Positions 11,758-22,075 of a DNA stretch of 64,000 bases are shown here, piece after piece (within the stretch, counting starts at the first letter, position 1; each line of letters starts with the position of its first letter). Source of the DNA: Syngnathus acus. Taxonomy: Eukaryota > Chordata > Actinopteri > Syngnathiformes > Syngnathidae. A model generated the notes under the pieces. The model was not told where the DNA came from and ran no database searches. It saw nothing but the letters and a program-made list of their open reading frames with translations. The stretch is taken from contig NC_051103.1 of assembly GCF_901709675.1 (NCBI RefSeq), positions 2,217,501 through 2,281,500 of the forward strand, in the 5' to 3' direction. The position numbers and the translations under genes were made by a program.

Positions 11758-12008
11758 TAACAGATGCCATTGGAATGCTTCAGCTGTTAGTTATTTCATG
11801 GCAAAGCAAGGGAATGTCAAATGTACCCTTACTTGAACCGATGTCATTGTAAAACACAACTTCATCGAACACTCACTAACTTAACACATAATCAATCGTA
11901 GCTAACCTATGCTTGAGGGCACTCCTTATGTTAACAGATGTAAGGGATTTTATGATAGCAAAGCAAAACATCCTAAAATGATCCGAAAGTGAGTGAGTGA
12001 GTGAGTGA

Positions 12009-12012
<4 letters not shown>

Positions 12013-12095
<83 letters not shown>
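12013..12095. repeat. (TG)n microsatellite preceded by (GAGT)n
   Basis: A GAGT tetranucleotide stretch runs into about 80 bp of TG. The matching place in the right arm (about 27430) has only two CACT units, so the array expanded in the left arm or shrank in the right. Confidence 0.95.
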
Positions 12096-12099
<4 letters not shown>

Positions 12100-12474
12100 T
12101 GCGTGTCATTCAAAACAGGTCGTGTTTTCTGAGTCAATAACTTCGACTAATCTAACGACGGATTTACCATGTCACGTCAGTCTAAATTTGGCACCGTCTG
12201 CTGGTGAAATTTGGAACTGCAACAGCGCCAAACTGCCCTTTATTAAGAGTTCATTTTGAGGAACTAACTTCCAACTAAGCGTTTGTCAGGTCTCTCACGT
12301 GTCAAGCTCCTGGTGAAATTTGGAATTGCACTTGAGCCGATTTGCCCGGGCCAAATCCGACACACATTTGCGCACCGCCATCTTACTTGACGAGCGCTGC
12401 ACAAATGGGTGACGTCGGGCAGCACCCACGTGATCCCACGGGGATGCCGTTCCCAGGCTTCGCCGGCTGACCGC

Positions 12475-12725
12475 TCACTTTCTGGGCCGGATCTTCATCT
12501 CCACAAATCTCAGGCAGGGATAATATGATGACCCCAAATAACCCCAGATTGCATTGGTCCCGTCGCAGGTGCCGGTTCCTTTGTACAGCCCGTTCAGGTT
12601 GGACAAGTGACAGTATTTGTACCACCAAGCGCCCTTCCACATATTGGCGCAATTGCCACTTTCGTTGTCTTGGTCGCGGTCTTTGGTGGTGAACTTCATC
12701 CCAGAATGGTAGGTCAATCTATCGC
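12475..12725 (-). pseudogene. Orphan last exon of a fibrinogen-related lectin gene
   Basis: The minus strand carries an intact acceptor (tttgcag) and an open exon from 12725 to a stop at 12475-12477, encoding the C-terminal 83 residues or so of a fibrinogen C domain: [32 protein letters not shown] and [10 protein letters not shown]. It is the duplicate of the last exon of the gene at 24795-27136. All other exons are missing; the homology jumps at about 12780 to sequence lying 5' of the gene in the right arm. The exon is 3 bp shorter, in frame, and has about 18 amino-acid replacements against about four silent changes, while intron and 3' flank differ by about 2-4%. It cannot make a lectin alone but could serve as a donor or a trans-used exon. 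Confidence 0.88.
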
Positions 12726-12780
12726 CTGCAAAGCACACAAACTTGCTTTTGAGCACACGCAGGCGGCGCAGGCTCTCGAG

Positions 12781-12955
12781 TGATTGATTGGTCTTTATTT
12801 CTCTATCTTGATTGGTTGGTTGGTTGGTTGGTTGGTTGGTTGATTGATTGATTGGTCTTTATCTATCTCTATCTCTCTCTCTATCTCTCTCTCTCACTCT
12901 CTCTCTCTATCTCTTCATTCATCTATACATGTATTTTTGGATTGATTGATTCATT
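12781..12955. repeat. Mixed GATT/GGTT and CT/TATC simple repeats
   Basis: Tetranucleotide GGTT and GATT runs followed by imperfect CTAT/CT tracts. The corresponding right-arm position holds the (AG)n array at 24299-24399. The left-arm lectin deletion has one end in this simple sequence. Confidence 0.85.
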
Positions 12956-13901
12956 CCTGTATTTCCTCATTTATCTATCACACTTACAGTAGACACTTGA
13001 AAAAATAGAGGGAACATTGGTGCCGACACCGTGAGTTCGATTCCCACGTTTGACGCTGTGAATGCGTGCGTGCGTGTGTGTGTGTGAGTGACCGAAAACA
13101 AAAAGCGCGTGTGTATATGAGTGTGCAAGAAACAATAAAGAGGAGCAATACCAAACGCCACCATGGTGTGGTGTCTTGTCTCCGATCAGAGGGACGTTGA
13201 AACTGCAAACCCAACAGACTGAAACACAAAAAAAGACAAGAGCTCTCAAAGCCATGTAACGTCGCGAGCCCGGCGCTATTTCAGAAAAAAAGGACGCAAC
13301 TCCAAACGGCAGACTTTGTCGTCGAGTAATCATAACACTACATTTGATTGATAAGGCGCCTTTCAAAGCACTCAAGGTCGCCGTACGGACATCGAATAGC
13401 ATTCCAAAAAAGAATAGGACTGGAGCAGAGTGATGGATAGATAAGCTGACTCACGTCTCTGAGCGGCCGACCACCACAGGCAAAGATGCTCCTCCCGGCA
13501 CGCCGTCGTCAGTGGTTCCGGAACGGTCCTAAGGTCCAGATGAGGGACGGACAAAGGTGTGAATTTAAATGGCGGAAGTTAGTCAATTTGCAGCCTTGTA
13601 CTCTGTCTCTTCCAAAACAAGTTTGAGTTTGAGTTTATTCACGCAATATCCAAGACATACAACATGATACAACAAACAGTATTACACAGTCGGATGCGTG
13701 AAAGGTCACCCAGAGTAAAGCTTTTAATAGGGGGCCTGGTTTCCCATAAGTATAAGATATTGGCCAGATATCCTTACATTATGGACAACGTACAGATATA
13801 TAATAGACAATAACAATAAACACACAATAAACATACGACAAGTAATAGATAGTCTCAGTATTCTGGTTACACTGGATTTGATGTAAAGTACATTAGCAAT
13901 T

Positions 13902-14636
13902 AGGGGTGTAAATCGCGGGTTTTGTCACGATACGATATCATATCGATACAAAGATACACGATACGATATTTGCCGATATCTTAAAGCCTGCTGTGATTCA
14001 TTCACGATACATCACGATATAGTGCTCTACGATCGATATAGAGCAATATCCTGATTTATAACAATTCATACGCAAAATCAACAAGGTACTGCAAACTCTT
14101 TATTTAGGAAATTGCAAGAGTATTGTAGTATACAAAGTGCTTATTTTAACACTGAACTTTATAAAATTCCTATATTTTTTCTCATATAAGTAAAGAAAAA
14201 TGAATATTCTTTCTTTTTTTGTAATACCATTAACTTTAAAGTGCATTACTGAACTATTTAATTACAATAATTTTAATTTTCCGTTGAGCCATCTTTTCTT
14301 TGGAATCCAAAGTGCTTCCAAACGAATGACTTGAAGCCCAAAGGGGAGCGAATTTCCTCGTCTTCTTGGACACTAGCCATAGCACCAGCCCAGGAGCCGC
14401 GTAGTTGTCGGCTCCCCTTTCACGTGCCTGCTCTGCTCACAACACAACACGCCGCGCACTGCTCCCGGAAAGAGGAAGCAAGCAACAATGAACTGGATTT
14501 CAAAATAAAGTCGCGTCTAATGTCCGAGGTCAAAAACGGGCGATATAGATCGATGTTTACGTTTAGCATCGATGCCAACAAATCGTAGAGCATTATATCG
14601 ATTAATCGATGTGTATCGATGAATCGTTACACCCCT
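13902..14636 (-). mobile_element. BED-type hAT derivative, copy 1
   Basis: Bounded by aggggtgtaaatcg and cgattcatcg...gttacacccct, with many ATCGAT-type subterminal motifs. It is inverted relative to the related copy at 27699-28467. Internally the minus strand encodes the start of a BED zinc-finger ORF (EEIRSPLGFKSFVWKHFGFQ), cut off before the zinc ligands are complete. There is no transposase catalytic domain, so it is non-autonomous. It inserted beside, or into, the transposase fragment at 14640-15279. Confidence 0.75.
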
Positions 14637-14639
14637 AAT

Positions 14640-15279
14640 GCATAGTAAACTGGTTCCAACCCTAGTGGTTTGGCCTGAGCGTGAGCAGCTTAGACTGAGT
14701 TTACCAATATCCTTTCGTTCTAAATTCAGCAAGTGTGCATGCGTCATTGATTGTTTCGAGATATTCATCGAGCGGCCGAGTGATCTGAAAGCCAGGGCCC
14801 AAACTTATTCAAACTACAAGTCTCACAATACAATGAAATATCTGATTGGCATTACTCCACAAGGTACCATATCGTTTATCTCCAAGGGCTGGGGTGGTCG
14901 TGCCAGTGACAAGTTTGTTGTCGAACAAAGCGATTTTCTGACCCATCTACTGCCAGGCGATCTGATCTTGGCTGACAGGGGATTCGATGTCGGTGATTCT
15001 ATTGGTTTGCACCAGGCCAACCTCAAGATACCCGCTTTTACTAAAGGTAAAAAACAGCTTAATCCACTAGATGTTGAGGGCACCAGAGGATTAGCTGCTG
15101 TCCGTATCCATGTAGAGAGAGTTATTGGACTCGCAAGACAAAAGTATACCATGATGGAAAATATCATACCCATCTCTTTATTGTCATCTGATGACAGTGG
15201 TTTCACTACATTAGATAAAATTGTACAAGTGTTATGCGCACTTACAAATTTATCCGACCCAATTGTACCATTTGAGTAA
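14640..15279 (+). pseudogene. 5'-truncated PIF/Harbinger-like (ISL2EU-type) DDE transposase
   Basis: An open frame with the signature text of DDE_Tnp_4 transposases: [20 protein letters not shown] (first Asp), [39 protein letters not shown] (second Asp) and [14 protein letters not shown] (Glu), ending at a stop at 15277-15279. The three presumed catalytic acidic residues are present. The N-terminal DNA-binding part (THAP type in this family) is missing, because the frame starts right at the edge of the hAT derivative. It is convergent with the partner gene on the minus strand. The family call is from memory of these motifs. Confidence 0.8.
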
Positions 15280-15299
15280 TGATGTTGCATCCATATTTT

Positions 15300-16951
15300 T
15301 TCTGTAATAAATACCAGGAAAGAATCTTACAGAAACAACTTTTTCTGTTTTACTTCCAACTTCTTACAGTTAGGGCAAAACCATCGTTGTGGGACTCGTT
15401 TTATGCCAAGACATTTCATGTGGAATGCTTTGATGCTGCAGTTCTCGGATTTACAAACCAACATATCCTCAGTGGTAGGGGACAATGCTCAAAATTGCTG
15501 GTCTTCCACCGCATTCAGACAAAGCCTTGTAAAAGGCAGCTTTCTGCTCTTCAGTTGGTGGAGGAACATTCAGCAGTTTTCTCGCAGCACTTTCCTCAGG
15601 AGTTGAAACTTCTGACTTTCGTTTCTGGGCTGGACGGGCAAAATCGATATTGCATCCTTCAGCATATTCTATGTGCGATGCTGATGGTTTCAGCCACTGA
15701 CAAGGTAGTGATGTGCATGAAGTGGCCGTCTTCATACGTATTAATGTCTCCAGGGCGAACAGGGATGCTGCTGAATGTGAACATGTTTCACCCAATCCAG
15801 CCATGCAGGTACAGTGGCAGCACAGGATCTGACCATCTTTCGCTATTGCTACCCAAGGTCTGAGGGGAGGATCATTCATCCGTTGAGAGTGTTTTACCTG
15901 AAACAGATAATATGACATACCTTATATTATTATCAGTCCCTAATTTGGATATAATATACAAGGCTAGACCTCTTACTGTCCATTTATGCATATTTTACCT
16001 GGCATTTGGTAAATTTTCTCATGAATCATTCATTAAATTAGCTTGAAAATTTAAACCTGGTTCATTTTGAGCAAGAGACCAAAAGGAATTATCAAGCATG
16101 AATTCTAAAAAGTATTTTTGTAGAAATTGTTGCATAAGCTCTATACTGAATAGTTGGAAATTATGTAATGTTTTATTGTAGGAATTAATTTCTCAGATTT
16201 CAATATGAAGCTCCTGGAAACAGTTTTTTACAAAGCAATTTTTGATATTGTTTGGTCACATCCTCAAACTGAACACAATAAATTTTCAGGCTAATCTTTT
16301 ATTACAAAACGCCTCCTGTTCAAAAATGCTTAATTAAAAAACTGTTTCACTAAGTCTATTGTAGTTTTTTGAAATTATGTAATGCAAAGAAAAATTGGAA
16401 AAATTCAATATGAAGTTTGTAAAACAGTTTTTTTAATTAAAAGCATTTTTGAACAAGAGGCCTTTTGTAATAAAAAAAAAGCTTAACAATGTGACTTTTC
16501 ATTAGAATCACTTCAGTAGTTTTTTCACAATCACACTTTTACTGCCACGCGGATTTGTAAACAGACAGTAGGCGTGTGCCCTCCTCTCCTGGCTCTTCTG
16601 TGTGTGCTTTTTCCTTACCTTGGTCATGAGAAGAAATCGATTCTTGTTTGGAATCTGCCATATCAGCCCATCATGCACAAAACCTGCTGTAAAATACTTG
16701 TAGGCATCCAGACTCTTGTATGCCTTAAGGTCCTTTCTAGTGTACGGAGATGGTGAATCGACGAGGTAATTATAAATATCTGGATATGAGAGATCAGGCA
16801 GGTCGGCTGTTGCTAAATGCTCAGGTAATTTTAGCATGCTTCTCGGTAAAAGGTACGGATCCGTTGTGCCAACAAGGTTCAACTTCTCTCGGTAACGTTT
16901 CTTGGATTCTTCATCCAAATGCCCAACTTCATTGGATAGCAAATCAGCCAT
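15300..16951 (-). pseudogene. SWIM/PHD zinc-finger partner gene of the ISL2EU-type element, degraded
   Basis: Read right to left: an open N-terminal exon at 16508-16951 (starts MADLLSNEVGHLDEE, contains YKYFTAGFVHDGLIW); a gap of about 590 bp; an open segment at 15469-15918 beginning after a tttcag acceptor with VKHSQRMNDPPLRPWVA and a SWIM finger (CHCTCMAGLGETCSH); then, after a stop near 15469, a frame with cysteine spacing like the end of a PHD finger (CSIKAFHMKCLGIK, FCPNCKK). I recall proteins of this layout, often with a YqaJ-type nuclease domain, as second genes of ISL2EU elements. The nuclease domain itself was not found here. Stops between segments suggest it is no longer functional. 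Confidence 0.6.
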
Positions 16952-18874
16952 AATTCGGATGAAATCGGTGAAAATGTAGCGCAGAAATCAAACTGAATCT
17001 CTACGAACACGTAGGAACGAGCTGACTGGTTGACCGGCAAGATGGCGGCATAACACAAAATCACGTGATAAAATCACGTGACTGCAAAGCCTCTTATGGT
17101 GAATTGTGACCACTAGAGGTCCCCGGTTAACCAAGGTTCACGACGCTACGTCGCATCTCCCAATGTTACACACACACACACGCACACGCACACGCTCACG
17201 CACGCACACACTACGTTGGTAACTAATATTGACATTTTCAAGATTGATACAATATTTTCTGCATGTCCTTTATACTATTATTGTATTATTTACACGTATG
17301 AAAGCATTTTTGAATGTTCTCATCACAAAATATCCACTTAAACGTTTTCATATACATTGATTGAGACGCAGAAAAAAATGGACGGTTGAGAGGGTGCGGT
17401 CATGCAATGGCGGCCCTGCCACGAGGCAGACGAGGCCGTTCCCCGCAACCACCCCAAAAGGATCTCTTTTTTTTTTAACCATTGTTTTCTTTCCAAGTTG
17501 TTCTCACTCACATCAATGCATATTTGGATGTCAAGGATCAAATCAAACGGAGGGTGCCTTTTAGGAATGCTATCCAAATATGCATTGATATGAGTGAGAA
17601 CAACTTGGAAAGAAAATGATCATTAAAAGATGTTTTTTTAGGCCGAGTGTAAGGGCCGCCTTTGAAGAAACCGATCAAGCTTGACCAAAGTATTGACAGT
17701 CAAACACACGCACGCACGCATGCACTGTAAATGATGCAATTACAACCTGCATGTTCTGAAGCTCCATCTCCCTTTCCTGTCGGGTCAGCGTGTTGACGGC
17801 AGCAGAGGAAGGCTGGCAGGGTGCTTGACAGTAGTTGGCTCCAAAATGACACACACACACACACGCACCTTGAAGAAACCAAGGAGGGAACCAAACCTAA
17901 CTCTCTCGGCCACGCATGCGCACACACACGACAACGGTGGAATCGGTAAAATTCCAATTGACGGCAAGGAAACGGTGCACCGCTAAATGACCTTAAATAG
18001 AGCCAAGACGGCCTGAGCGTGCGTCATTTTGCTGGAAACGGGCGGAGAAAAAAAAGACGAAACTTACCTCCCAGACACACCGGGACTTATTAAGGGAAAC
18101 TTTGTTCTCAAATTGATACTTTTCTTGTGATGTTGGCAAAAAAGCTTTGGTATTTGCTCGTTGCCGATTGATGCCTGGATGCAAGCAAGTATAAGACACC
18201 CACCCACCCACGTCGAAGCGAGCCATTTAGGTGCTCTCGTGCGTGACGGAGTGTAATGTCACTGAAGAGGGAAGAAGAATTTTCTTTCATGAGATAAATA
18301 ATCGTCAAACAGTTTGGAGATGCTGAATCATTTCAGGGACTGTAAAGTCAGTTCACGTGCTTGCCTGCCACTTGGCCAGGCAAGCTTGTTTTGTACTCAA
18401 GTGCGGCCCACGTAGAAAGAGTCCACATCCAACTTTTTCATCTATTGCCAAAAGATATGTAAAGGAAGACGTCTTGTCGCGTCACGCCTCTTTTCTTTTT
18501 TTTTTTTAAACACCAAACAATTCAAGCTGCCTTCTTTTCTGGTAGTTACAACAACAAAAAAAGATTTGATGCCCAGTTGCAAGTTTTTTTTCAAATGGCT
18601 GACAAGAATCAAATATGACAGAGAGAAACTGAAATCATGTATGCACCCAAAAAAAATCAACAAGGCATATTTCTTCTCACGATAATCATCAACCAGTTTC
18701 AAGATGCCGAATCATTTCAAGGACTGAAATCCAGTCCACTTCTGTCATTCCGCCTGCCACTCGGGGAGAGAAAAGTTGTTGTTGGGGTGTTTTTTTCAAC
18801 TAGCAGAGGAGTAGCAAAGGAGGACATGTTGGATTTTCACACCTCGTAAAACAAAGCTACAGAATCATCGTTTA

Positions 18875-19215
18875 ATTCACTGGCTCCACCTGGCCCCCCA
18901 GCCCACGCAAAATTGAAGCAAAATAGTCTGTTTGGTTTGTGCTTCGTTTGTGCAACAAACATTTTCGTTTGTGCTGCTACGGTATTTTAGTTATGAACGA
19001 TGATTGTATAGGTCATCCAGAGTTCACCCAGCCCCCCATCTGCTCCAAATGAACCCAAAATGGTACCGTTCGTTTGTGCTGCAAAGATTTTCGTTTGTGC
19101 TGTTACGATTTGGTAGATATGACACATTTATGTTGTAGCGAGGACGTCCCCCAGCCACCCCCTTTTCCTCCAAATGGACCCAAAATGGTACCGTCCGCTT
19201 GTGCTTCGTTTGTGC
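18875..19215. repeat. Degenerate tandem repeats in the inverted-duplication spacer
   Basis: The motif cgtttgtgctgc recurs at about 18940, 18970, 19070, 19095 and 19205. A longer block (ctccaaatg.acccaaaatggtaccgt) repeats at about 19040 and 19170, giving a decayed array of about 130-150-bp units. It lies just inside the left arm boundary. Confidence 0.65.
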
Positions 19216-19264
19216 TGCTTTCTTTCAGCTCTTATATATGGGTCATACCAAAGACTATAAAAAT

Positions 19265-19490
19265 GGGACCCATTGCCTCCCTGCTTGGCACTCAGAATTA
19301 AGGGTTGGAATTGGGGGGTTAGATCACCAACTGATTCCCGAGCGCGGCACCGCTGCTGCTCACTGCTCCCCTCTCCCCCAGGGGATGGATTAAAATCACA
19401 CGGGGATGGGTTAAATGCAGAGGACAAATTTCACCACACCCAGGTGTGTGTGTGACAATCATTGGGACTTTAATCTTTAATTTAATCTTA
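19265..19490 (-). mobile_element. SINE-like or LINE-tail repeat
   Basis: Contains gatcaccaactgattcccgag, cccccaggggatgg, aatgcagaggacaaatttcacc, acaatcattgggactttaat and a TTTAATCTTTAAT end, a combination that recurs widely in fish genomes. A shorter, inverted match is at 31197-31310. I cannot name the family with certainty. Confidence 0.6.
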
Positions 19491-20674
19491 TACACATGCA
19501 TTTGGGTTTGACTCCAATGGTGACCGACAAACTCGTCACGTCCAATGTCTTTGATGCTGTCACTGTGAGGTGCACTGTATTTCAACATCTGCAATGAGAA
19601 AATGGGATTTTTGTCACCCAATGCCAAATCATTTCTCTCTTGCTTTGCCTTGCGCAGGGTGGCCAAATTTGGCAGGTGGCTTGGCTCAGGGTCTCGAAAG
19701 TCCATCCGTCTATTTGCCTGCGATGCTCGCCATACATGTGGTTCCATCCTGCCCTCACAAAGTTCCTTGGCTACCTGCGCACGCAACTGTCCAGATAGAA
19801 AGCGCTTTGAGCTACCAGCGTGTAGGGCAGGGGTGTCAAACTCATTTTTTTCGCGGGCCGCATTGTAGTCATAGCTTCTTTCGGAGGGCCATTATGACTG
19901 TCAACCTAAATAAATGTATGAGCACCTCATATTATATACAGTAGAAGCTACAAAACAAACAGACAAATAACTCATTTTCAAATCAGACGAGTAACAACTG
20001 GTCAAATATTAAAAAAAAGATGTTATTAAAAGTGAAGACAATTTGCAATTCTAGTAATGACACACGAATTTGATGCACAATTTGTCTTCGCGGGCCACAT
20101 AAAATGATGTGGCGGGCCGTATCTGGCCCCCGGGCCTTGAGTTTGACACCTGTGGTGTAGGGAGTCATCACTGTTCTTAATGAAACAGTTCAATACTATT
20201 GGGCTGTTAATTTCTGGCTCTCCGCCACAATTCATGTTGAGAAGGCCATGACACTCCTTGCAGTATCCTCTGATTTGGATATCATTATTTGAGACCAATG
20301 GATAGACCTTGGCTCTTTCAAAAACAAATGTGCAAGGAATTTGGACTGTTTTCCAGATTTGTTCATTTATGATGTGGGTCCGTCCAGGTGCCGGGCTTCC
20401 AAATTGTATATTCTCTTTTCTGGGTCCGACAGTTCTTATCTTTGTATTCAGCCTTTTCCGGAATAAATCCCATCCACTTGTCAAAAGGAATATGAAGCTG
20501 AAATGACCGTTCAGGGCCCGATTCCGAGCTTGCTTCACTGCTAGTTTCAGGATCGGTTTCATCATGACTGAATCCCAGAGCTGGCCAGAGATTGTGTCTG
20601 TTTGTTTTTACAAAGGTGTACAGAGCCTTTGCAGACACCTTCTTTTCCAACCGGTCACTCAGATCTGTCCACAT
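19480..20674 (-). pseudogene. Unrecognised ORF, probably transposon-associated, split by a hAT MITE
   Basis: The minus strand is open in consecutive pieces: MWTDLSDRLEKKVSAK and PFDKWMGFIPEKAEY (20363-20674), IPCTFVFERAKVYPL and GYCKECHGLLNMNCGGEPE (20170-20360), then after the 327-bp MITE ELCEGRMEPHVW and IKDIGRDEFVGHHWS (19480-19800). Removing the MITE and one 8-bp target copy rejoins the frame without a stop. A frame change near 20370 separates the first two pieces. The HHWS-type C-terminal text is common in repeated, uncharacterised fish and invertebrate proteins. I do not recognise a domain and assign no function. Confidence 0.5.
19828..20154. mobile_element. 327-bp hAT MITE with perfect 8-bp target duplication
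   Basis: Starts caggggtgtcaaactc and ends gagtttgacacctgtg, 16-bp TIRs with about two mismatches, with subterminal gcgggccgc and gcgggccgt motifs. It is flanked by gtgtaggg at 19820-19827 and again at 20155-20162, the 8-bp duplication expected of hAT insertion. No coding capacity. Confidence 0.93.
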
Positions 20675-21844
20675 AGTAAGCGCTTGGAGTGGCTACGTTA
20701 CCATTTTCCAAGTATGGCCTCTTATGATGAGCAGAGAACCGCAACAATTAAATCATTGTCTACTGCCGGTTGTTTGGGCGTCTAGTTGCAGGACAAATAA
20801 ATATCATCAGGATTCATTGCTTGAATAATTAAAATTACACATGCGTGTTCATTATAATTGCTACGCATGGACGGAAAAATGATGCAAAGGGAAAAATATT
20901 TTGACATCAAAATGTATCAAGCATGCTTTCTTTAGAAATCTAGTTTCCTTGGTCTGTGCAAATTACACACGTCTAATAAGACAATGTTAGCGAACTAGCT
21001 ATTCAGACTACCGGGGGTGTTTTTAATTCTATATTGTAGGAACTCGTTTTTTTTTTTTTTTTTAACACACATTTTACTTACATTGGTCGATGGTCACTTC
21101 CCAGAAAAAGACACTTTCTTTACAGGCTTTACACAGGATGATGCTGCCGAGTGCGCAAAGCTCACCAATATGTTTTTCAAAAGACCAACCGCAGAGGAAA
21201 ATGGTAAAGAGCCAGGCTTAGGGGCTTAGGGCACAACACGGGCTAATTCGTGTGCTAATATCAGTCTCGGATGCTCTCCGAGCGAGCTATTCACCTTGCA
21301 TTTTAGAAGATAAATATAGTGCCTATCGTTTGAGTCATGGAAAGTAATATGGATAATGCAACATAAAACATCATTCAAACGCTACAGTAGCCTGCTAACC
21401 ATCTTAATGATGTGTTTGATGATGTATTTTTAGGCTTAAATCTTTCACCCATGGTCAGCGCTTAAATAGTGGAGTCACGTGACACAGCGCTATTCTAGCG
21501 TTCTGCCATTGGGCCGGTTGGATTTGAACCTGAAACATGGCTCCCAGCACGCCACCGGACACGACACCCCCTTGGTTCCAAACCGCCAGTGTCTTTTAGG
21601 AATCAAGCCATCCATTCTTCCTGCTTGCCTGCATTTAGCTCCAAAACGTGACAACCTGCTCATTTGACAAAGATGGGATCCGGAAATGTCTGGACAAAGG
21701 TGGCCCAAGTAATATCGCGTTCCGTCGGGCAAAGACGTGCACACGTACAAAGGGGCTCCGCGGGAACGCGCTCTTCCAAGGGTGCTGAGGAGCGAGCCAG
21801 CCAGCCAGCCAGTGAGCGGAGAGGAGAGGAACTGATAGTCCCGG
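20675..21844. other. Spacer of the inverted duplication, no gene seen
   Basis: A stretch of unique-looking DNA with a poly-T run at about 21046-21062. No conserved coding exon was recognised on either strand. Confidence 0.4.
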
Positions 21845-22075
21845 AGATGATTCTGTAACTTTGTTTTACGAGGTGTGAAATTCCAACATGTCTTCCTTTG
21901 CTACTCCTTTGCTAGTTCAAAAAAACACCCCAACAACAATTTTTCTCTGGAACTGATAGTCACGGAGATGATTCTGTAGCTTTGTTTTACGAGGTGTGAA
22001 ATTCCAACATGTCCTCCTTTGCTACTCCTTTGCTAGTTGAAAAAAACACCCCAACAACAACTTTTCTCTCCCCGA
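21828..22075. repeat. Tandem duplication of about 122 bp at the inner end of the right arm
   Basis: ggaactgatagtc(c/a)cgg begins two adjacent near-identical units at about 21828 and 21951, each running through cgaggtgtgaaattccaaca to acaaca(a/t)ttttctct. The left arm holds one copy only (about 18770-18873), so the duplication happened after, or at, the arm-forming event. Confidence 0.8.

Larger units (their letters stand above)
11758..18873 (-). repeat. Left arm of a large inverted duplication
   Basis: Reverse-complement matches to 21845-27697 cover, in order: 11758-12780 with 26828-27697, about 12960-13622 with about 23610-24260, and about 17095-18873 with 21845-23268. The best-aligned blocks differ by only a few per cent by eye. 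Relative to the right arm this arm lacks about 2.35 kb (24480-26828, most of the lectin gene) and carries an extra segment of about 3.4 kb at 13622-17095 made of mobile elements. Confidence 0.9.

Noticed and set aside
13030-13050. tRNA-like B box (gagttcgattcccac) in the left arm, also in the right arm
   Set aside because: No A box at the right distance and no cloverleaf could be drawn. Probably a chance match or SINE relic.
17160-17215. Possible CRISPR-like or ordered array
   Set aside because: It is only an imperfect CACA/CGCA simple repeat; no spaced repeats of prokaryotic type occur in the window.
21017-21229. 70-codon plus-strand frame in the palindrome spacer
   Set aside because: Half of it is poly-T translation; the rest has no recognised similarity.
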